Shown one piece after another: positions 1-14,100 of a stretch of DNA of 64,000 bases. The stretch is from Stomorhina lunata (taxonomy: Eukaryota; Arthropoda; Insecta; Diptera; Rhiniidae), in contig OW121743.1 of NCBI GenBank assembly GCA_933228675.1, forward strand, positions 97,527,998-97,591,997, given 5' to 3'. Every line of letters starts with the position of its first letter. The first letter of the stretch is position 1. Both the position numbers and the translations under genes were made by a program. Under the pieces are notes generated by a model, which was not told the DNA's origin, did not search any database, and saw only the letters and a list, made by a program, of their open reading frames with translations.

Positions 1-519
1 ACTAATTTTAAGTATATTATAAATTAAATTAAATTTTTAAGGCAAAAGGAAGCACTTTAGAACAAAGAACTTTAGTTTTTTATTTAATTTTAGTTTATTT
101 AACTTTTCTTATCATTTTTTATTAGCCAATGGCGACTTAATGTTAATAAAAAGAAAACGACAATTTTCTATATATATTCTATATTCTGGATTAGAAAAAT
201 TAAAAACAAATTTAATCGCAATAGAAATTTATTGTAATTAATTGGGAATTAAGTAAAACACATTTATATATATATTTAATTAAGTCTAATTCCTAATTTT
301 CAATTTTCTTACTTTCTTAACTGATCTAACACTTGAAAATAATGTTAAATTTTTTTGCAAAATCTCTCGTTTTGGTTCTAACCTCTACATTTGATTTCAG
401 TTTTTTTTTTATGTATTATATGGTCGTGCTTCATTTACTCTCTTTAATACTTTTTAGATAGAATTTCCGATAATTTTGGGCATAATTCTATAGGGTAATT
501 TCTTTTTAAAAATTTTTAT
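1..519. other. AT-rich single-copy spacer
   Basis: No gene, RNA or mobile element is recognisable here. The sequence is AT-rich with short T-runs and a few TATATA stretches, and it passes gradually into degenerate 14-mer repeats after about 520. All frames are closed by frequent stops. Confidence 0.6.
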
Positions 520-3205
520 ATATATATTTTTAATGGAAAAATTTTATAGAAAAATTTCTAAAAGAAAAATTTTTATAAAAAAAATTCAAATCGAAAACTT
601 TATAGAAAATTTCTACTGAAAAACTTTATACCACAATTTGTACAAAAAAACTATCTACAAAAATTTTTTTTAAAAAAAATTTGTATAGCCAAATTTTGAA
701 AAAAAAAATTTTATAGAAAAATTTCTATCGAAATATTTTTATAGAAAAATTTCAATAGAAAAATTGAAAAAAAAAATCTTTAGAAACATTTTTGTAGAGA
801 AATTTCTATAGAAAAGTTTCTAAACAAAAATTTTTATAGAAAAATTTCTATAGAAAAATTGCTACAGAAACATTTTTATAGAAAAACTTTATATAGAAAA
901 ATTTCTGAAGAAAAATTTCTATAGAAAACTTTCTATAGAAAACGTTCTATAGAAAACTTCCTATAGAAAACTTTCTATAGAAAACTTTCTACAGAAAACT
1001 TTCTATGGAAGACTTTCTATAGAAAACTTTCTACAAAAAAATTTTTATAGAAAACTTTCTATAGAAAACATAAAAATTATTTTTATAGAAAAATTCTATA
1101 CAAAATTTTTTATAGAAAACTTTCTACAGAAAAATTTCTAAAAAAAAATTTCTATAGAAAAATTTCTACAAAAAAATTTTTAAGAAAAATTTCTATAGAA
1201 AAATTTCTATGGAAAACTTTCTACAGAAAAATTTCTATAGAAAATTTTCTATAGAAAAATTTCTACAGAAAAATTTCTAAGAAAAATTTCTATGAAAAAT
1301 TTCTATAGAAAAATTTCTATAGAAAAATTTCTATAGAAAAATTTCTATAGAAAAATTTCTATAGAAAAATTTCTATAGAAAAATTTCTATAGAAAAATTT
1401 CTAAAGAAAAATCTCTATAAAAAAATTTCTATAGAAAAATCTCTATAAAAAAATTTCTATAGAAAAATTTCTATAGAAAAATTTCTATAGAAAAATTTCT
1501 ATAAAAAAATTTCTATAGAAAAATTTCTATAGAAAAATTTCTATAGAAAAATTTCTATAGAAAAATTTCTATAGAAAAATTTCTATAGAAAAATTTCTAT
1601 AGAAAAATTTCTATAGAAAAATTTCTATAGAAAAATTTCTATAGAAAAATTTCTATAGAAAAATTTCTATAGAAAAATTTTTATAGAAAAATTTCTATAG
1701 AAAAATTTCTATAGAAAAATTTCTATAGAAAAATTTCTATAGAAAAATTTCTATAGAAAAATTTCTATAGAAAAATTTCTATAGAAAAATTTCTATAGAA
1801 AAATTTCTATAGAAAAATTTCTATAGAAAAATTTCTATAGAAAAATTTCTATAGAAAAATTTCTATAGAAAAATTTCTATAGAAAAATTTCTATAGAAAA
1901 ATTTCTATAGAAAAATTTCTATAGAAAAATTTCTATAGAAAAATTTCTATAGAAAAATTTCTATAGAAAAGTTTCTATAGAAAAATTTCTATAAAAAAAT
2001 GTCTATAGAAAAATTTCTATAGAAAAATTGCTATAGAAAAATTTCTATAGAAAAATTTCTATAGAAAAATTTCTATAGAAAAATTTCTATAGAAAAATTT
2101 CTATAGAAAAATTTCTATAGAAAAATTTCTTAGAAAACTTTCTATAGAAAAATTTCTATAGAAAAATTTCTATAGAAAAATTTCTATAGAAAAATTTCTA
2201 TAGAAAAATGTCTATAGAAAAATTTCTATAGAAAAATGTCTATAGAAAAATTTCTATAGAAAATTTTTTATTGAAAAATTTCTATAGAAAAATTTCTATA
2301 GAAAAATTTCTGTAGAAAAATTTCTATAAAAAAATTTCTATAGAAAAATTTTTATAGAAAAACTTTCTATAGAAAAATTTCTATAGAAAATCTTTCTATA
2401 GAAAAATTTCTATAGAAAATCTTGCTATAGAAAAATTTCTATAGAAAATCTTTCTATAGAAAAATTTCTTTAGAAAAATGTTTGTAAAGAAATTTCTATA
2501 GAAAAGTTTCTAAACAAATATTTCTATGGAAAAATTTCTATAGAAAAATTTTTATAGAAAAATTTTCTATAGAAAACTTTCTATAAAAAAAATTCTACAG
2601 AAAAATTTCTATAGAAAAATTTCTATAGAAAAATTTCTATAGAAAAATTTCTGTAGAAAAATTTCTATAGAAAAATTTCTATAGAAAAATTTCTATAGAA
2701 AAATTTCTATAGAAAAATTTTTATAGAAAAATTTCTATAGAAAAATTTCTATAGAAAAATTTCTGTAGAAAAATTTCTATAGAAAAATTTCTATAGAAAA
2801 ATTTCTATAGAAAAATTTCTATAGAAAAATTTCTGTATAAAAATTTCTATGTAAAAATTTGTACAGAAAAATTTCTATATAAAAATTTCTATAGAAAAAT
2901 TTCTATAGAAAAATGTCTATAGAAAAATTTCTATAGAAAAATTTCTGTACAAAAATTTCTATAGAAAAATTTCTATAGAAAAATTTCTATAGAAAAATTT
3001 CTGCAGAAAAATGCCTATAAAAAAATTTCTATAGAAAAATTTCTATAGAAAAATTTCTATAGAAAAATTTCTATAGAAAAATTTCTATAGAAAAATTCCT
3101 TTAGAAAAATTTCTATAAAAAAATTTCTATAGAAAAATTTCTATAAAAAATTTCTATAGAAAAATTTATACAGAAAAATTTTAATAGAAAAATTTCTATA
3201 GAAAC
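520..3205. repeat. 14-bp satellite array, unit ATAGAAAAATTTCT
   Basis: A tandem array of a 14-mer. The left edge (520-1270) is degenerate, with many one-base changes and length variants. The core (about 1290-2130) is almost perfectly homogeneous. The right part (2130-3205) has scattered variants such as CTGTAG, AATGTC and AATCTTTC. The unit is nearly a dyad: TTTCTATAGAAA is a perfect palindrome, so both strands read alike except for the A5/T3 asymmetry. A homogeneous centre with decayed edges is expected from unequal exchange or slippage. The same monomer in the same orientation forms the array at 50770-53170. Confidence 0.95.
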
Positions 3206-4544
3206 TTTTTTTAAAGAAAAAGATCCATTAAGTTCTTTTTATTAAACAAAACAAAAAACTCTAAATAGTCAATTTTTTTGGTTATTTAAATTTATTTTGA
3301 AGAAACCTTTCATTGTTACTACTTTCACACATTTTTAAAACTTTTTAATTTTTTTTTTTTTGGATTCCATTTTTATTGTTTCTCAAAACTGTGTAAATGA
3401 CATTTTTATGAAAATACTTTTGGCATTTTTATCCACATTTAAGAATATTAATTGTGTCAAAAAACAAACATTGTTGTCATTGCTTAAAATTTGAATATCT
3501 ACGATTAAATTTGAACATGTTAAAAATATTCAAATGAAAACATCATAAATTAAAATTTGAAATGGGTATAAAATATTAAGATGACAAAAATAAACAACTC
3601 AATGTCTGCAGTAGAAATACCAAATTATTTAAATAAAGTAAATATATTGTCTTTAATACAGAACTCGGCTTAAATTCTCATTTCTGACCCAAATTAAGCT
3701 ACCAATTTTGAAGCCTTAAAGTACCTACAAGTCGTCCATTATCACACATTCCACTTTCATTTTAACGAATTTGATTGTTATAGTTTTTTTTTGTACACAC
3801 TTATTTTTACATTCTACTTTATTTACCTTGATTTTCATAACGATTTTTACAATTACAGTTTTCTCTTATTCTGACCATGAGGGGAGTCTGCTTCGAAAAA
3901 AAATGAAAAATGATTGACATGACAAAAAAGCAAAACCAGAAAAATTTTGAAAATTTATTATTTGAAGTACCTTCACTTATTATGGCGTTATTAAAGTTTC
4001 GCTTAAATTAACACAAACCTTGTCAGATATTTTTTTAATAAATGCTTAAGGAATTCGATAAGAGTATGAAGCAGTTCCAAGAGTTTGGTTTTCACTGATA
4101 AAAAATTTTTAAAAATGATGAAAAAGAGTATTTGAAGATTACTAAAAGGAATTTTAATAATACAGTGTTTTTTTATTAAATTAAATATATCTAGTAAAGT
4201 AACGAGTATTACTTTATGAAATATTTATGCTATATCTTCTTACTTAACGATGTATATGAAAAATCCTTTTAATTTAATGTTTTGTAAATTACCTACTTGG
4301 AAAACCATTTTTCAATTATGCTATAAAAATAAAGAATTACATAATATTTTGATTTTACTTCCGCTGATTGAAACCACCTTCCATTAATTTAATGTAAATT
4401 GAAATATAAAAGTAATTTTAATCTACAAAAATCTTATAAATGTTATCCTTTTCGCTTTTTTATAACAATTTATATAAAAAAAAAATTAAAAAGGTTATAA
4501 CTTGAAAAAATAATTTAAAATGCAAAACTATTTTTTAGTTTTTT
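3206..4544. other. AT-rich spacer without recognisable genes
   Basis: Single-copy AT-rich sequence with a 12-nt T-run near 3347. No open frame is convincing and no transposon end is visible. The short, slightly GC-richer patch at about 3878-3892 (GAGGGGAGTCTGC) has no match I recognise. Confidence 0.55.
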
Positions 4545-7165
4545 GTAAAGAAAATTTTTAGGTAAAAATTGTTTATATAGGAAAATTTTGGATACAAATT
4601 TTTTCTATTGAAAAATTTTCGGTACAAAATTTTTAAAAATTTTTTTTCCATATCAAAATTTTTGCTACAAAATTTGTTTCCATAGAAAAATTTTTGATAA
4701 AAAATTTTTTTCCAAAGAACACTTTTTATAACAAAATTTTTTATAGCATTTCTTTCCATAGAAAAATTTTCGGTATCAAATGTTTTCTATAGAAAAAGTT
4801 TTGGTACAAAATTTTTCTATTAAATAAAATTTATTGTTTAAAATTTTTTTCTAGAAAAATTTTTGATATAAAATTTTTTCTATAAAAAATTTTTGTTATA
4901 CAATTTTTTCTATAAAAAATTTTTCGGTATAAAATTTTTTCTATAGAAAAATTTTTCAGTATAAAATTTTTTCTTTTGAAAAATTTTAGTTTAAACATTT
5001 TTTTCTATAGAAAAATTTTCGTTACAAAATGTTTTTCCAAAGAAAAATTTTCGATTAAAAATATTTCCTATAGAAAAATTTTCTGTTGAAATTTTTTCTA
5101 CAGAAAAATTTTTGGTTAAACATTTTTTCTATAGAGAATTTTCAGTACACATTTTTTGATATTAATTTTTCCTATACAAAAATGTTAGTCACAACATTTT
5201 TTTCTATACAAAAATGTTAGTTACAACATTTTTTCTATACAAAAATTTTCCTCAGAAAATTTTTTTAAAGAAAAATTTTCCTCACAAAATTTTTTGTATA
5301 GAAAAATTTTTGTTACAAAATTTTTTCTATAGAAAAATTTTTACAACAAAATTTTTTCTATACAAAAGTTTTCGTTAAAATTTTTTTTTATACAAAAATT
5401 TTTGTTACAAACTTTTTTTATAGAAAAAATTTTCGTTACAAAATTTTTCTATAGAAAAATTGTTGTTACAAAATTTTTTCTGTAAAAAAATTTTTTGTAA
5501 AAATTTTCTTCAATAGAAAAATTTTTTGTAAAAATTTTCTTCAATAGAAAAATTTTTCATATTTTCTATAGAAAAATTTTCGGTATAAAATTGTTTCTAC
5601 AAAATTTTCTATACAAAATTTTTTCGATAGAAAAATTTTCGGTACAAAATTTCTTTATATAAAAATTTTCCTTACAAAATTGTTTCTACATAAAAATTCG
5701 GTTAAAATTTTTTTTATAGAAATATTTTTGCTATAAAATTTTTTCTATGGAAAAAATTTAATTTCACAATTTTTTCTATGGAAAAAATTTAATTTTATAA
5801 AAAAATTTTTATTTAATTTCTATAAAAAAATTTTTATTACAAAATTTTTCAAGTGAAAAAATTTTGTTACAAAATTTTTTCTATAGAAAAATTTTCGTTA
5901 CAAAATTTTTTCTATAGAAAAATTTTCGTTACAAAATTTTTTTTATAGAAAAATTTTCGTTACAAAATTTTTTCTATAAAAAAATTTTCGTTATAAAATT
6001 TTTTCTATAGAAAAATTTTGGTTACAAAATTTTTCCTATAAAAAAATTTTCGTTACAAAATTTTTTCTATAGAAAAATTTTCGTTACAAAATTTTTTTTT
6101 ATAGAAAAATTTTCGTTACAAAATTTTTTTTATAGAAAAATTTTCGTTACAAAATTTTTTCTATGGAAAAATTTTCGTTACAAAATTTTTTCTATAGAAA
6201 ATTTTTCGTTATAAAATTTTTTCTATAGAAAAATTTTCGTTACAAAATTTTTTCTATGGAAAAATTTTCGTTACAAAATTTTTTCTATAGAAAATTTTAC
6301 GTTATAAAATTTTTTCTATAGAAAAATTTTCGTTATAAAATTTTTTCTATAGAAAAATTTTCGTTACACAATTTTTTCAAAAGAAAAATGTTCGTTATAA
6401 AATTTTTTCTTTAGAAAAATTTTCGTTATAAATTTTTTTCTATAAAAAAATTTTGTAACGAAAATTTTTTCCATAGAAAAATTTTCGTTACAAAATTTTT
6501 TCAATAGAAAACTTTTCGCTACAAAGTTCTTCTATAAAAAATTTACATTACAAAATTTTTATAGAGAAAAAGTTTCGTTTTAGAAAATTTTTCGTTACAA
6601 AATTTTTTGTATAGAAAAATTTTTTTTATAAAATTTTTTCTATAGAAAAATTTTCGATATAAAATTTTTTCTATAAAAAAATTTTCGTTATAAAATTTTT
6701 TCTATAGAAACATTTTTGTTGTAAAATTTTTTCTATAGAAAAACTTTAGGTATAAAATTTTTTCTATAGAAAAATTTTCATTACAAAATTATTTCTATAG
6801 ATATTTTTTCTATAGAAAAATGTTCGTTATAAAATTTTTTCTATAGAATAATATAGAATATAGAAAAATTTTCGTTATAAAATTTTTTCTATTGAAAAAT
6901 TTTCGTTATAAAATTTTTTCTATAGAAAAATTTTCGTTATAAATTTTTTTCTATAGAAAAATTTTCGTTATAAAATTTTTTCTATAGAAAAATTTTCGTT
7001 ATAAAATTTTTTTATAGAAAAATTTACGTTATAAAATTTTTTCTATAGAAAAATTTTCGTTATAAAATTTTTTCTATAGAAAAATTTTCGTTATAAAATT
7101 TTTTCTATAGAAAAATTTTCGTTATAAAATTTTTTCTATAGAAAAATTTTCGTCATAAAATGTTA
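4545..7165. repeat. 31-bp satellite array, linkers CTATAG and CGTTAY
   Basis: The unit reads CTATAG, A5, T4, CGTTAC or CGTTAT, A4, T6, for a period of 31. The left third (4545-5860) is degenerate, with several linkers (GGTACA, GTTACA, TTGTTA). From about 5870 the unit becomes regular and stays so to 7150. Within the regular part the CGTTAC form dominates at 5890-6290 and CGTTAT at 6630-7150, so subfamilies are locally clustered. Open frames inside it (for example 4535-4759 minus) encode only Lys/Phe/Tyr-rich repeat peptide and are not genes. Confidence 0.93.
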
Positions 7166-8635
7166 TAAAAAATTTAAATTTTAAATATTAAATTTTAAAT
7201 GCCTAGAAATTTACAAATTTCTACATTGCGATTTATGGGAAAGATACCTATTTAAAGACTACTACTTCAGTCAATTAACATCAGTTTTTGACACTTATTG
7301 ATTTATATTTAAATTAAAATTAAATACTTAGATCTTTTGCCTTTGTTTTCTATAAATCTCTGTCCTGGTATTCTGTGATAGCAGCATTAAAGGAAACATA
7401 AAATCAATATGCAAAATGACATCTTTAAAATGACATGTTACCAACATCCAGAATATGGTAGGTAACATGCTTGAAAATAATTTGATGTCAAAGATGTCAA
7501 AATATTATATACCTTTTTTATGGTTTTTTTACCTTCTTTATTTAAAGGAAATTTATAGAAAATTACAATAAATTTTTTAATATGAAAAATGAGAATTTTA
7601 TACCATAAATATTCTATCATACGATATTCTTTATTTAATAAAGAAATAAATCGTCAAAGGTGTAAAGAGTTTCTTGTGTGAAAAGTTTAATAAATCCTTA
7701 ACACAAATTTTGTTTTTAAAGTTTATTACACAAACCTTTTAAACCTAAAATCAAATAAAATCCCTTTTCATTTTAGCTTTTTTTCCAACTCAATATTGAC
7801 ACTTTGATTTTGTTATTTACTTAACCCTAATTTTGTGAGTGTATTTTTACTAGATATGGCTCTGAAATGTGTGAAAACCATTATTTCGTTACCATATTGT
7901 TAAAGTACTACCAAAACAAATTTCGATACTCATGCTAAATAGTAAGCGTATACATACACCTCTTGGCACCCTATTAAATGGAAGGTCAATTAGACTTGCT
8001 GTTTCGTTTGTAAACTAATGAAATGATGTAGTTTATTTAAATTGTAGGACAATCTATTAAGATTTTAAGTAAGCTGTAGGCACTTTGGAAGAAAATATCA
8101 AAAATTTTTTTATTTCATATAGACTAATGTTAAATTCAAGTTACGACAAATTACTAACGATTCCAAACATTTTTTGAGATGTATTCATATTCCTGCATAT
8201 TCGCTATAACCGACTGTAGCCCTTAAAACATGTTACATTCGTAAAAGTATATAAACAACAAAACCACATACTCGTGGTATGTAAATTGTATTGTGCACTT
8301 AACAGGTAGTAAAATTTTATCAACACATTTTTGTGGTTTATAAACAAAATTTTCACAACTTTCCTCTTTCGTTAGTAAAATACAAAATGATTGACTGAGT
8401 GAGTTTAATAACAATAATCATTTTCCCAACAGTTGCTGCAATTACCAAAAAATCAACAACAATAACGATTAGATGTTACCAGCAACATAATTTATGGAAA
8501 GCCAACTCTCGTTACTTTAATGATTTTCATTTTTTTCAGTTCTGGCAGATGACAGCTATGAATATTGAAAATATGCAATTACGTTTCGAAACGATACGAT
8601 TTAAATAACACAGATATTTTGGATAGACTTAACCC
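7166..8635. other. AT-rich spacer with a small inverted repeat
   Basis: Single-copy sequence of slightly higher complexity than its neighbours. Short frames at 7438-7620 (minus), 8223-8414 (minus) and 8399-8608 (plus) look like chance: no domain, no consistent codon pattern, no supporting context. A perfect 9-bp inverted repeat is listed separately. Confidence 0.5.
7434..7469. repeat. inverted repeat CATGTTACC / GGTAACATG
   Basis: Perfect 9-bp arms at 7434-7442 and 7461-7469 are separated by 18 nt. It could be a short hairpin or a remnant of a small palindromic element; nothing around it decides the matter. Confidence 0.6.
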
Positions 8636-11265
8636 TTTCATGACCTATAAAAAGTCAATTTTCTTTAAATCGTAAATTAAAAAAAAATGATAAATTTCCT
8701 ATAAATAGCAAAATTTCGAAAAATTTCCTATAAATAGTAAATTTTTGAAAAATTTCCTATGAATAGTCAATCTTAAAAAAATTCCTATAAAAAGTAAATT
8801 TTCGAAAAATAGTCAATAGTCAATTTTCAAAAAATTTCCTATAAATAGTAAATTTTGAAAAAATTTCCTATTAATAGTCAATTCTCGAAAAATTTCCCCT
8901 AAATAGTCCAATTTTGACAAAAAAAAATCCTATAATCAGTAAATTTTCGAAAAATTTCCAATAAATAGTAAATTTTCGAAAAATTTCCTATAAATGTTCG
9001 AAAAATATCCTAATATAGTAAATTTTCGAAAAATTTCCTATAAATAGTCAATTTTCGACAAATTTCCAGTAAATAGTAAATTTTTGAAAACCTTCCTATA
9101 AATAGTAAATTATTGAATAATTTCTTATAAAAAGTAAATTTTTCAAAAATTTTCTATAAATAGTAAATTTTTCAAAAATTTCCTACAAATAGTAAATTTT
9201 TGAAAAATTTCATATAAATAGCCAATTTTCGGAAAATTTGCTATAAATAGACAATTTTCGAAAAATTTCCTATAAATAGTAAATTTTCGAAAAATATCCT
9301 ATAAATAGTCAATTTTCGAAAAATTTCCTAAAAATAGTCAATTTTCGAAAAATTTCCTAATAATAGTCAATTTTTGAAAAATATCCTATAAATAGTCAAT
9401 TTTCGAAAAATTTCCTATAAATAGTCAATTTTCGAAAAATTTCCTATAAATAGTCAATTTTTGAAAAATTTCTTATAGAAAGTAAATTTTCGAAAAATTT
9501 GCTATAAAAAGTAAATTTTCGAAAAATAGAAAGCAAATTTTCGAAAAATGTCCTATTAATAGTCAATTTTCGAAAAAACTTCCTCTAAATAATCAATTTT
9601 TGAAAAATTTCCCATAAAAAGTCAATTTTCGAAAAATTTCCCATAAATAGTCAATTTTCAAAAAATTTCCTTTAAATAGTCAATTACCGAAAAATTTTCT
9701 ATAAATAGTAAATTTCGAAAAATTTCTTATAAATAGTCAATTTTCGAAAAATTTCCTCTAAATAATCAATTTTCCAAAAATTTTCTATAAAAAGTAAATT
9801 TTCGAATAACATCCTATAGAAAGTAAATTTTTGAAAAATTTCCCATAAAAAGTAAATTTTCGATAAATTTCAATTTTCGGAAAATTTCTATTAAATAGTC
9901 AATTTCCGAAAAATTTCCTAAAATAGTAAATTTTCGAAAAGTTTCCTATAAATAGTCAATTTTTGAAAAATTTCCTATAGAAAGTAAATTTTTGAAAAAT
10001 TTGCTATAAAAAGTAAATTTTCGAAAAATAGAAAGTAAGTTTTTGAAAAATTTCCTATAAAAAGTAAATTTTCCAAAAATTTCCTATACTTATAAATAGT
10101 AAATTTTTAAAAAAATTTCCTATAAATAGTAAATTTTCGAAAAATTTCTGTATAAGTAGTCAATTTTCGAATAATTTCCTATTAATAGTCAATTTCCTAA
10201 AAATTTCCTTTAAATAGTCAATTTCGAAAAATTTCCTATAGCTAGTCAATTTTTAAAAAATTTCCTATAGAAAGTAAATTTTCGAAAAATTTCCTATAAA
10301 AAGTTAATTTTCAAAAAATTTCGTATAAATAGTAAATTTTCGAAAAATTTCCTATAAAAAGTCAATTTTCGCATAATTTCCTATAAATTGTAAATTATTG
10401 AAAAATTTCCTATAAATAGTAAATTTTCTTTAAATAGTCAATTATCAAAAAAATTTATATAAATTTTCGAAAAATTTTCTAAAGATAGTCTATTTTCGAA
10501 AAATTTCCTATAAATATTCAATTTGCGAAAAATTTCCTATAAATAGTCAATTTACGAAAAATTTCCAAAAAATAGTCAATTTTCAAAAAAACCTAGATAT
10601 AATCCATTTTTGAAAAATTTCCTATAAATATTAAATTTTCAAAAAAATTGACTATAAATAATCAATTTTCGAAAAATTTCCCATAAATAGTCAATTTTCA
10701 AAAAGTTTCCTTTAAATAGCCAATTATCGAAAAATTTTCTATAAATAGTCTATTTTCAAAAAATTTGCTATAAATAGTAAATTTCGAAAAATTTCCTAAA
10801 AATAGTCTTTTTTCGAAAAATTTCCTTGATATAATCAATTTTCGAAAAATTTCCTATAAATATTCAATTTTCTTAAAATTTCCTATATTTAGTCAATTTT
10901 CGAAAAATTTCCTATAAATAGCCAATTTTCGAAAAATTTTCTATAAATAGTCAATTTTCGAAAAATTTTCTATAAAAAGTATATTTACCAAAAATTTCCT
11001 ATAGAAAGTAAATTTTTTGAAAAATTTCCTACAAAAAGTAAATTTTCGAAAAATTTTCTATAAATAGTCAATTTTCGAAAAATTTCCTATAAATAGACAA
11101 TTTTCGAAAAATTTTCTATAAATAGTCAATTTTCAAAGAATTTCCTAAAAATAGTTAATTTTCAAAAAATTTTCTTAAAATAGTTGATTTTCGAAAAATT
11201 TTCTTATAAATAATTTTTAAAAAATTGCTATAAATATTAAATTTTCGAAAAAAATGGCTAAAAAA
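8636..11265. repeat. 29-bp satellite array, unit CCTATAAATAGTCAATTTTC + GAAAAATTT
   Basis: The monomer is CCTATAAATAGTCAATTTTC followed by GAAAAATTT, period 29. Linker position 12-14 toggles between GTCAA and GTAAA, and ATAG toggles with AAAG. The array is only moderately homogeneous: many monomers carry one to three changes, and truncated monomers occur (for example near 8990 and 9525). The same family and orientation recurs at 12680-16165 and 47030-49750, and a purer derivative fills 54590-56340. Confidence 0.93.
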
Positions 11266-12679
11266 AAGTTAGTCATCCTATAAAAGCAAAATTTTATAAA
11301 AGTTACATCTTTATATTGTATAGTATGATGGTATATATTCTTAAGAATTGATCAAAGCTCATTTATTAAATCCAACCTAGAAGCCACTCAAATGTTAGAT
11401 AATGACTTTCAAGTTAAAAAAAACTAGGCAACAAACCTTTCACCATAAAAATATTTGCTCTACAGATAATTAATTGAAATCTATGCCTTAATTAAAAGAT
11501 ACCCCAGTCGAAATTCAATTTGCCTACAACTGTTATAATAAAATCATAAGTAAAATAAATTAATTCATAAAATTCATTATTATTAATATCAATATATTTA
11601 AGCAAAACCAATCAATTATGTTATGGAAAAACAAATTTCCAAGAATTGAATTATTATAACATAAAATTATTTATTTACTCAACAAACGTCCAGAAACGAA
11701 AGGTTAAACATAAATAATTCAATTAAAAAAATTTTGCTGAAAATTCAAAAATCAAATGCAAAAAATTTATATACAAAAATTTGAATATTATTTTAGACAT
11801 AAGAAAAATAAATTTTTTCAAAAAAAATTATTTTGTATAAATTAAAAAGAAAATTTTGATTTAATCTTTAGCAGATTTCTTGTAATATAAACATCAAAAA
11901 GGGCAAAAAGTATGAGAGCATTTTTAAAATAATAATAAATGTTTTAAAGAAAATATCTATGTTTGTATAAGAGTCTAAAGAGTTTAAGTGTGGGTACATA
12001 TATAAAAGTGTGTGTGTTTACACATACATAAATCGAATTAAAACTGAACTCATACAAAAAAATCATTTTTCACAACTCCATTAATATAAAAAAAAACCCA
12101 AGAAGAAAACATTTTATGCAACTACACACTATACTTTTCTTCATTTCTACTTTTTTTCATTTCTACTTTATGACTAAACTATGGTTTTACGATGATGTAT
12201 GAGTAAATATTTATATAAACAGCGATAAGTCGATTTAGGTGTTTTTGGATTATAGATCAAAATTCTTGTATTTTTATATAAACAAAAGCTCTTAAAAATG
12301 CTCAATAGCCATATAATAGTTACTTTGAACTTTGTTTACTAAATCAATTTTTGATCAGTTATTGCGTGACAAGTCGAGGTCTTACTGTACTTTATATGTT
12401 GTTACTAAAAAACTATTTAGTTTTTTATATTTTTTTCAAGTCTAGTATATCCATCATTGTTACATATCCTAAGTACTCTATAGGTGGTCAAGGATATCCT
12501 CAACTCTTTTACTTAACTTTATAATTGAATTAAATTAATATCTTTTAAATAATTAAGTATTTTTAGCTCAAACTTGACGAAAAAGAAAAACGAGTATTTT
12601 ATTTAATAAATTAGATTATGAAAATATTATAATCGGTCAACTCCTATGAAGAGGTAACAACAAAATTTCAATTTTTGAA
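11266..12679. other. AT-rich spacer
   Basis: No gene is recognised. Visible details are a small TG-rich tract with partial dyad symmetry (GTGTGTGTTTACACATAC, about 12009-12026) and a local direct repeat TTTCATTTCTACTTT (about 12139-12169). The stretch resembles ordinary fly intergenic or intronic DNA. Confidence 0.5.
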
Positions 12680-14100
12680 AATAATCCTAAAAATAGAAAA
12701 TTTTTTAAAAACTTCCTATAAATAGTCAATTTTTGAAAATTTTCCTTTTATTCTATAGGCAAATTTTCTGAATAAATTTTTTTCATTTTCATTTCAAAAA
12801 TTTTTCTAAAGAAAAATTTTCATTACAATTTCTTTCTGTAGAAAAATTCTCGATATTAATATCTTTCTAGGAAAAATATAAAATGGTTTATATAGAAAAA
12901 TTTACGATATAAAATTTCTAAATAGAAAAATTTTAAAAATTTCCGATATAAAAAATTTTTGAAAAAAAATTTTTATAGAAAATTTTTTTTAAAAAAAGTT
13001 TTTGATATTAAATTTTTTCTACAGAATTTCTTTTTAAAAAGTTTTTGCTATAGAAAAATTTTCATTATAAAATTTTTTTCTCTAGAAAAAAACTTTTCGC
13101 CATTTAAATGTGTTTCTAGAAAAAAAAATATATAATTGTTCCTACAAAAAAGTTTTCGATATAAAATTTTTCTATGGAAAAATTTTCAATAAATATTTAA
13201 TTTTTAAAAAAATTCCTATTAATAGTAAATTTTTTTAAAATTTCCCATAAATAGTAAATTTTTGAAAAATATCCTAAAAAAGGCAATTTTTGAAAAATTT
13301 CCTATAAATTGTTAATTTTTGAAAAATTTCCTATAAATCGTCAATTTTTGAAAAATTTCCTATTAATAGTCAATTATTGACAAAATTTCCTATATAAAAT
13401 TTTTGAAAAAAAAATTTTATAGAAAATTTTTTTAAAAAAAAAGTTTTTGATATTCAATTTTTTCTACAGGATTTCTTTTTAAAAAGTTTTTGCTATAGAA
13501 AAATTTTCATTACAAAATTTTTTTCTCTAGAAAAAAACTTTTCGTCATTTAAATGTGTTTCAAGAAAAAAAAATATATAATTGTTCCTACAGAAAAGTTT
13601 TCGATATAAAATTTTTCTATAGAAAAATTTTCAATAAATATTTAATTTTTAAAAAAATTCCTATTAATAGTAAATTTTTTTTAAATTTTCCATAAATAGT
13701 AAATTTTTGAAAAACATCCTATAAAAGGCAATTTTTGAAAAATTTCCTATAAATTGTTAATTTTTGAAAAATTTCCTATAAATAGTCAATTTTTGAAAAA
13801 TTTCCTATATATTGTCAATTTTTGAAAAATTTCCTACTAATAGTCAATTATTGACAAAATTTCCTATAAATAGTAAATTCTTGAAAAATTTCCTATAAAT
13901 AGTTTATTTTTGAAAAATATCCTAAAAAAGCCAATTTTTGAAAAATTTCCTATAAATTGTTAATTTGTGAAAAGTTTCCTACAAATAGTAAATTTTTGAA
14001 AAATTTCCCATAAATAGTCAATTTTCGAAAAATTTCCTATAAATAGTCAATTTTTAAAAATATTCTATAAATTGTCAACTTTTGAAAAATTTCTATAAAT
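12680..14100. repeat. mixed-unit satellite with a 445-bp tandem duplication
   Basis: This block mixes CTATAG-type and CCTATAAATAG-type monomers. It carries a direct duplication: about 12952-13391 is repeated at about 13392-13850 with an offset near 445 bp. The distinctive landmark CATTTAAATGTG occurs at 13101 and again at 13546. The copies differ by a few substitutions (for example TTCGCC versus TTCGTC) and small indels. Both end in degenerate 29-mers that lead into the regular array downstream. Confidence 0.85.

Noticed and set aside
520..3205. CRISPR-like array (short regular repeats)
   Set aside because: There are no distinct spacers between repeats, the unit is 14 bp, and the context is eukaryotic; this is a simple satellite.
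4535..4759. 74-codon minus frame, and similar frames at 21764-21952, 32069-32251, 36276-36488 and 59610-59807
   Set aside because: They are repeat translation only. Periods of 28-32 nt give chance open frames when the linkers lack stops.
8399..8608. 69-codon plus frame and the overlapping minus frame at 8223-8414
   Set aside because: Short, with no domain, and frames are open by chance in a locally less stop-rich patch.
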